Origin: Chaenocephalus aceratus
Taxonomy: Eukaryota; Chordata; Actinopteri; Perciformes; Channichthyidae
Assembly: GCA_023974075.1 (NCBI GenBank)
Contig: JAMFTG010000111.1
Coordinates: forward strand, 124,001-188,000
Reading direction: 5' to 3'
DNA length: 64,000 nt
Both the position numbers and the translations under genes were made by a program. How positions within the stretch are numbered: position 1 is the stretch's first letter; each line of letters starts with the position of its first letter. The notes beneath the pieces are model-generated. The model was not told the DNA's origin, ran no database searches, and was given only the letters and a program-made list of their open reading frames with translations. Positions 59,553 through 64,000 of the stretch are shown here, piece by piece.

Positions 59553-60509
59553 GTAACCTCCAGGAAAGGGCATTAAAAACACCGACGCAGAAAAAGCAAG
59601 TGAATGCATGAATGATTTTTCCCGGGATGTGGATGTGAATATTTTTCTCTATTTAAGTCTGGGCCAAGGTTCAGGGTCTTGCTTCAAAACGCTTTCAAAT
59701 GCAACCGTTTTGAATCAATGCAGCGTGAAAGTGAGAGGAAGAAAGAGATGACAGCTTTTGAAAGGTAACTCAACATGAACCCTTTGCTAATCACGTGCAG
59801 ATGAAAGCAGACTGAACCGCAGTCATCAACACGATTGATTGTTTCTCTTCGATTGACAGATTGAGGGATATCTGAGAGACGACCAATACTTCTTCTTCTA
59901 CTAATTAATGTCCATCAATCAGGGAAATGTCAGCCTCCACTGCTGATTGACTACCGTACATTTCGGACTATAAACCGCGACTTTTCCCCCCATTTTTTTG
60001 TACAGCTAACGGCCACTAGGGGACCTCCTACATCTATGGATTTTACAGGTAAAATTAACCACCTTTAACCCTATGGGCTCTAGGACCGGTCCGCGCCCGC
60101 CACCTTTAAGCGGCGGGCTCCAGCAGGAAAAGCTGGAGGCCGGTGTAGGTACCAGATGTGTTCGGGTGTATTTCTGTCGCACCCGTCATCCGTCATATCC
60201 GTCATATTTTACGGCAACTCAAGAGGGCCATGACGGTCAAATTCCGAACATTTAAACATAGCCGACACTTCATTCTTTACTTTGTCCGTTATTATATGTA
60301 GAAGATTATACTTTTTCTCCGTCATGTGGTTTCCATAGCAACAACTTCAAACAGGCATAGCCTACACTTCATTCTTTACTTTGTTCGTTATTATATGTAG
60401 AAGATATTAATTTTCCAGTACTTCCATTCGCTTCGTCTTGATCTGTAGATGTGATTTGATGTGTGTGTGTCCCCCAACTCCTCTCCAAAGTTCAGATATT
60501 TAAAATACC
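59553..60509. other. No gene seen
   Basis: Intron-like; a short duplicated phrase (ttattatatgtagaagat) occurs at about 60290 and 60389. Confidence 0.5.
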
Positions 60510-60750
60510 GGGGCGGTGGTGGCGAAGTCGATAGGGACTAGGCTTGCCAACTGGAAGGTCACCAGTTCAAGTCCCCGCAAGACCAAGTGCTGCCGAGGTG
60601 TCCCTGAGCAAGGCACCGTTCCCCACACTGCTCCCCGGGTGCCATTCAAAATGGCAGCCCACTGCTCCTAACACTAGGATGGGTCGAATGCAGAGAAACT
60701 ATTTCCCCACGGGGATTAATAAAGTATATCAAATATCATATCAAATAATC
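60510..60750 (+). mobile_element. tRNA-derived SINE
   Basis: The head ggggcggtggtggcgaagtc has an A-box-like start and ggtcaccagttcaagtcccc holds a B-box. The body contains gctgccgaggtgtccctgag and gctccccgggtgcc, and the tail ggggattaataaagtatatc matches fish LINE-linked SINE tails. It is not a functional tRNA gene. Confidence 0.85.
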
Positions 60751-61399
60751 CCAACTCTTCTCATAGCTACAATATGTAAATATTGTAGCTCGTTAAAATG
60801 TCATAATGTCATTTAACATTCTACCTAAGGCTCTCAGCATTAATCTCCTCCTGAAGTTGCTGCCTGGAGGTTTGCGCTCCTTGAATTTACCTTCCTTTCT
60901 GAACACTTCCAACACAAAACATTGACATGCGCGGCGCGTTGTGGACAAAACAATTGTCAGCCGCTATGAAAATAATAATAATAGCATTCAACCGGAAAGT
61001 TTAGTTGTTTTTCAAATTGCCGGCCTAGATTTTTGTCAGGTCACACGTCTGTCCTGAGCTGAAAGCAGCGTGTTACAGTCTGACAGATTAATGCCCGTGT
61101 GTGTGTGTGTGTGTGTGTTCCACCAAATAATATATTTTCCAAATGCCAGTCTCCGTTATTGTTGAATTTTAAAGTCGTCTTTCACTGACCCGTTTCATTG
61201 TTTCATCATCTGTTCTCTCTCCTTCTTTTTTGTTTTTCTCAGTATCCTGTCTTTTGTTTTAGCCCAAAGCAGTTTCTATGGCAACGAGGTATCTGTATCT
61301 TCTGACCTGACAGAAACTCTTTCATCCGAGCGGCTCTGCATCCATAAATCAGAGCGTCAGTGCAACAAACAACCGGCCCGAGGACGATGGTCTACTTAC
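60751..61399. other. No gene; (TG)n at 61097-61119
   Basis: Intron-like sequence downstream (in gene sense) of the candidate microexon. Confidence 0.5.
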
Positions 61400-61420
61400 G
61401 GTTCTCTGTGTCCTGGACAT
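61400..61420 (-). CDS. Candidate 21-nt cassette microexon of the same neuregulin gene
   Basis: On the minus strand a 21-nt segment lies between an acceptor (gactccag, with a pyrimidine-rich run about 20-40 nt upstream) and a strong donor (gtaagtag). It starts with AT and ends with a single C, so it has the same entry and exit phase as the 24-nt stalk exon at 54185-54208 and could be included or skipped without shifting the frame. Included, it would add VQDTEN plus one junction residue to the stalk, between the EGF domain and HLGIEFM. That would lengthen the protease-accessible linker. Position (upstream of the stalk exon), strand and phase fit the gene, but so short an exon can arise by chance and no homologue comes to mind. 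Treat it as a testable candidate. Confidence 0.33.
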
Positions 61421-61475
61421 CTGGAGTCAATGGCATTATGCGAGAGGAAAGAGACGAGAAAATAACCATCTTTTT

Positions 61476-61575
61476 AAGAGACTATGACTTTTGGGGTGTT
61501 CCCTTCCCTGTAGTCTGTTATATAGGTGCATGTAAACGGTCTGCAAAGCCTGAAATCCCTGTTCCCTTCAGACAG
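61476..61575 (+). mobile_element. TTAA MITE (family 1), left end only
   Basis: ttaagagactatgacttttg then gttatataggtgcatgtaaa and ggtctgcaaagcc match the left part of the family. The rest is missing. It lies 56 bp upstream of the candidate microexon (in gene sense). Confidence 0.65.
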
Positions 61576-61599
61576 AGTTGGTTATTCATTGTTTCCCAT

Positions 61600-62035
61600 T
61601 GTATACACCCTCCATTTAAGGCTTCCTTGATTGTGATAATATTTACCATTATCAACCACACAAAAGGTATTCAACTTTGGATTCCTTAGATATTGAATAT
61701 CCAACAATGTCGTCAATCGTAGTATGCACATTTTCACAAAACACGTTAGAACACATTCAACCAGTGGTGTGGTTTTGCTTTCTAGACATTTACTGTGTGG
61801 TTAATTTTTGAAAAGACAACATTTTGAAACAAAATTGAGAATTTTGAAAAAATAAAGATAATTTTGGAGAAAAAAATTATATTCTGAGAAAAAGTCCCAA
61901 TTTTGAGAAGAATTTCATTTGATTATTTTCAAAAAATCTCAGAATACAACAAATGATTATATAGATTTCTATAAAAAACAGAACAGAGACATTGCAGGTG
62001 AAGAAAGAGCAACATGGCATGCAGCCAAACAGCCA
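61600..62035. other. No gene seen
   Basis: AT-rich intron-like sequence. Confidence 0.5.
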
Positions 62036-62084
62036 GATCTTATTCTAAAAGGTCCTCTTAAAACAAACATCCCTCCTCTCGGTC

Positions 62085-62889
62085 AGGAATCTTGGAGTGA
62101 CTTTTACTTTTAAATTCGACAAGCAGGTCAGCAGCGTAGTGAAAATCCTGCTTGTTTTAAATTAAGAGTATTGGCCAAAACCAAGTCTTTTTTATCTTTC
62201 AAAGACCTGGAGAGAGTTATCAACGCCTTTTGTGACCTTTTATTAGTTTTTAAAGCACTGAATGGGGCTGGCTTCGGCCTATATAGCCGAACTCCTCCAG
62301 CGCCACACCCCAGCCAGAGCGTTAAGGTCTGCTGACCACTGCTACTGGTAGTGCCTAAGACCAGGCTAAAAACCAGAGGGCACCGAGCCTTCGGGGCGGC
62401 TGGCCCTAGGCTCTGGAACACTCTGCCCCTCCATGTGAGGTCGGCCCAGACCCTAGGGCAGGGGTCTCAAAGTTTGATGAGTGAGGGCCAATGTAGGTAC
62501 CCCATATGGATTGAGGGCCGCCCAGAAAAAACGGAATCCTAAAATAATTCCAAAACAAATCCTTTCTTTATTGTACTAACCAATTACCGCAACTCGCGAG
62601 ATGCCTAGTTGCCATGCAACCAGTAGTCTAGCAAACTTTCCACAAGCTGTCATTCATAATTTAGGAATGACAACCCAGGGGGCGCAGTTTTACCATTCTT
62701 AAATTCCATTCTAATTCTTACTAGATACGACCATGGAGGATTAAAATATAACGCATGCATTTCAGCGTGTCACATTAACTATCGCGGCCGCCAGAAACAT
62801 TCCGAGGGCCGCCATTGGCCCGCGGGCCGCACTTTGAAGAACCCCTGCCCTAGAACTAAAAACTCACTTCTTCACCCTGGCCTTCTAGT
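62085..62889 (+). pseudogene. L2 LINE ORF2 C-terminal region, broken
   Basis: Pieces in several frames: NLGVTFTFKFDKQVSSVVKI (from about 62091), then SFLSFKDLERVINAFCDLLL, then VFKALNGAGFGLYSR, then PKTRLKTRGHRAFGAAGPRL followed by WNTLPLHVRSAQTL up to the insertion, and ELKTHFFTLAF with a stop after it. This is the known order at the C-terminal end of L2 reverse transcriptases. A segment between INAF and VFKAL is deleted, there are frameshifts near 62130 and a stop near 62330, and a hAT MITE splits the last exon. Confidence 0.85.
62459..62847. mobile_element. hAT MITE (CAGGGGTCTCAAAG type)
   Basis: Ends caggggtctcaaagtttg and actttgaagaacccctg are inverted repeats. ccctaggg (62451-62458) and ccctagaa (62848-62855) are a target duplication with two mismatches. 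Confidence 0.88.
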
Positions 62890-63072
62890 CAGAGCAGAGC
62901 ACGACTCATGACACTTCGCTGTGTTTGATTTTTATATTGCTGTTGTAATTTATTGTCTTCTGTTTAACATCGGTAGTAATGCGTTATTTATTATCTGCAT
63001 GTGCAGCACTTTGGCTCGACCGGAAATCGTTTTTAAATGTGCTATAGAAATAAGATTTGATTTGATTTGATT

Positions 63073-64000
63073 TGATTAAAAAGAAAGTGAGTGTGGTCTT
63101 AGCATAAACCAGATTGGTGGAAACATGAATCCGAACTCAGGCACTTTCCCTCTGCTCAGGGAAGGAACTATTTCTTTCCATTATTCCAACACCAGGGGGC
63201 TTTCTCATGCATTTTCCTTGTCTGGAACACATTTGTCCAATTATTCCAACACCACTTAATGCATCACAAGTGCCACATCTTGTTTATCACTCATTCAATT
63301 AAGTCCGTGTTTTTCCTTTAACACCACGAACAAAGGCATCCACAGATATGTAATAAGATCTGTTTCACTGCTGGCTCTTACTGTGATAACATCTCATGGG
63401 TTTAAGGCTTTTCTCAGAACTGCTTTGAAAAGAAATCCACAGCAAATCTGGCCCGAAAAGACACGATGCCTTGGTGGTTTTGTTTTCTATGGAATCACTG
63501 GTTTTAAGTGAGTGGTTTCGTCAAGCTGAAGTGGGAATATACAGTACCTTGTTACTGACCGAGCAGAAATGTGAGACAAGGATAACTTGGAGCCAACAAA
63601 ATCAATAACTACTCCCAGAATAAAATACACGGTGTGCGGCGACATAGCATACATCGAAGCAGAAAACACAGAGCACGAAGCAGAACATCAGGCGGGATGG
63701 AAACAGCTGGTTTAAACCTACAGGAACTCTGCTGTACATCCGAACAGTTTCCCCTCAACAGGGATTTAGCTGAGGACACACAAATCAAACACCAATGGAA
63801 AAAGAAACTAGCTGGGTTTAATTTGCAGGATGACTCTTCATTTCCTTCAGCTCTTATCCTAATTGCTTTCTCTGTAACCTCGCTGTCCTCTTTATGCCTC
63901 CATTTCTAATTCCTCGCCTCCTCCAGTCTCTCACTTACTTCTCATCACAGTATTAAGACAGAGATGAACTACAGTTCAGGGACATGGCAGCTTCACAGAT
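63073..64000. other. No gene seen
   Basis: Intron-like to the window end. The neuregulin EGF-domain exon was looked for on the minus strand here and not found. Confidence 0.5.

Larger units (their letters stand above)
62036..63072 (+). mobile_element. L2 LINE 3' end, interrupted by a hAT MITE
   Basis: Reverse-transcriptase C-terminal region (62085-62458 and 62856-62889) plus 3' untranslated region ending gtgctatagaaataagattt and (TTGAT)n. Split by 62459-62847. Confidence 0.88.

Noticed and set aside
60510..60590. A tRNA gene.
   Set aside because: It has tRNA-like A and B boxes but no cloverleaf was evident, and it continues into a SINE body and tail.

Overview
The window looks like intronic DNA of a ray-finned (teleost) fish. 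It is AT-rich, has no compact gene order, and is packed with fish-type hAT transposons and MITEs, TTAA-flanked piggyBac-like MITEs, L2 LINE 3' ends, a tRNA-derived SINE and many micro- and minisatellites. No bacterial, phage or plasmid feature is visible.

Host gene. Three short, well-spliced exons on the minus strand (54185-54208, 36497-36599, 23950-24076) join in phase. They encode the juxtamembrane stalk, transmembrane helix and start of the cytoplasmic tail of a neuregulin, most like NRG3 in the stalk. A possible 21-nt cassette microexon (61400-61420) lies upstream in the same phase. The window is therefore the middle of a neuregulin gene, with introns of about 17.6 and 12.4 kb between the confident exons. 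The EGF exon, N-terminus and distal tail are outside the window or not recognised.

Mobile DNA, left to right. A foldback element with 11-bp target duplications (1003-1495); a degenerate hAT transposase copy (about 4699-9960) split by a second hAT (6519-8786) that itself holds a third (8216-8735); a BED-finger hAT remnant (11132-11806); a ZBED-type hAT (12963-14515) nested in an older element and carrying a 57-bp tandem array; a larger 57-bp array (15148-16792); hAT, piggyBac-like and Harbinger-like MITEs (17.4-24.9 kb); a hAT family with internal 37-bp arrays in three copies (27081-28172, 41525-43371, 50221-53663); a ZMYM1-like hAT remnant (29971-31348); two copies of a TTAA MITE that form an occupied and an empty site for a hAT insertion (37.7-38.8 kb, 47.6-48.4 kb); a possible solo LTR (46746-47372); and two L2 3' ends, each interrupted by a hAT MITE (54.8-56.5 kb, 62.0-63.1 kb).

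The most distinctive feature is the 57-bp minisatellite. It occurs in five arrays (about 66 units) and its unit matches the right terminus of a TTAA-flanked MITE family present elsewhere in the window. Because 57 is a multiple of three, the arrays give very long reading frames on both strands; these are read here as repeat artefacts, not proteins.
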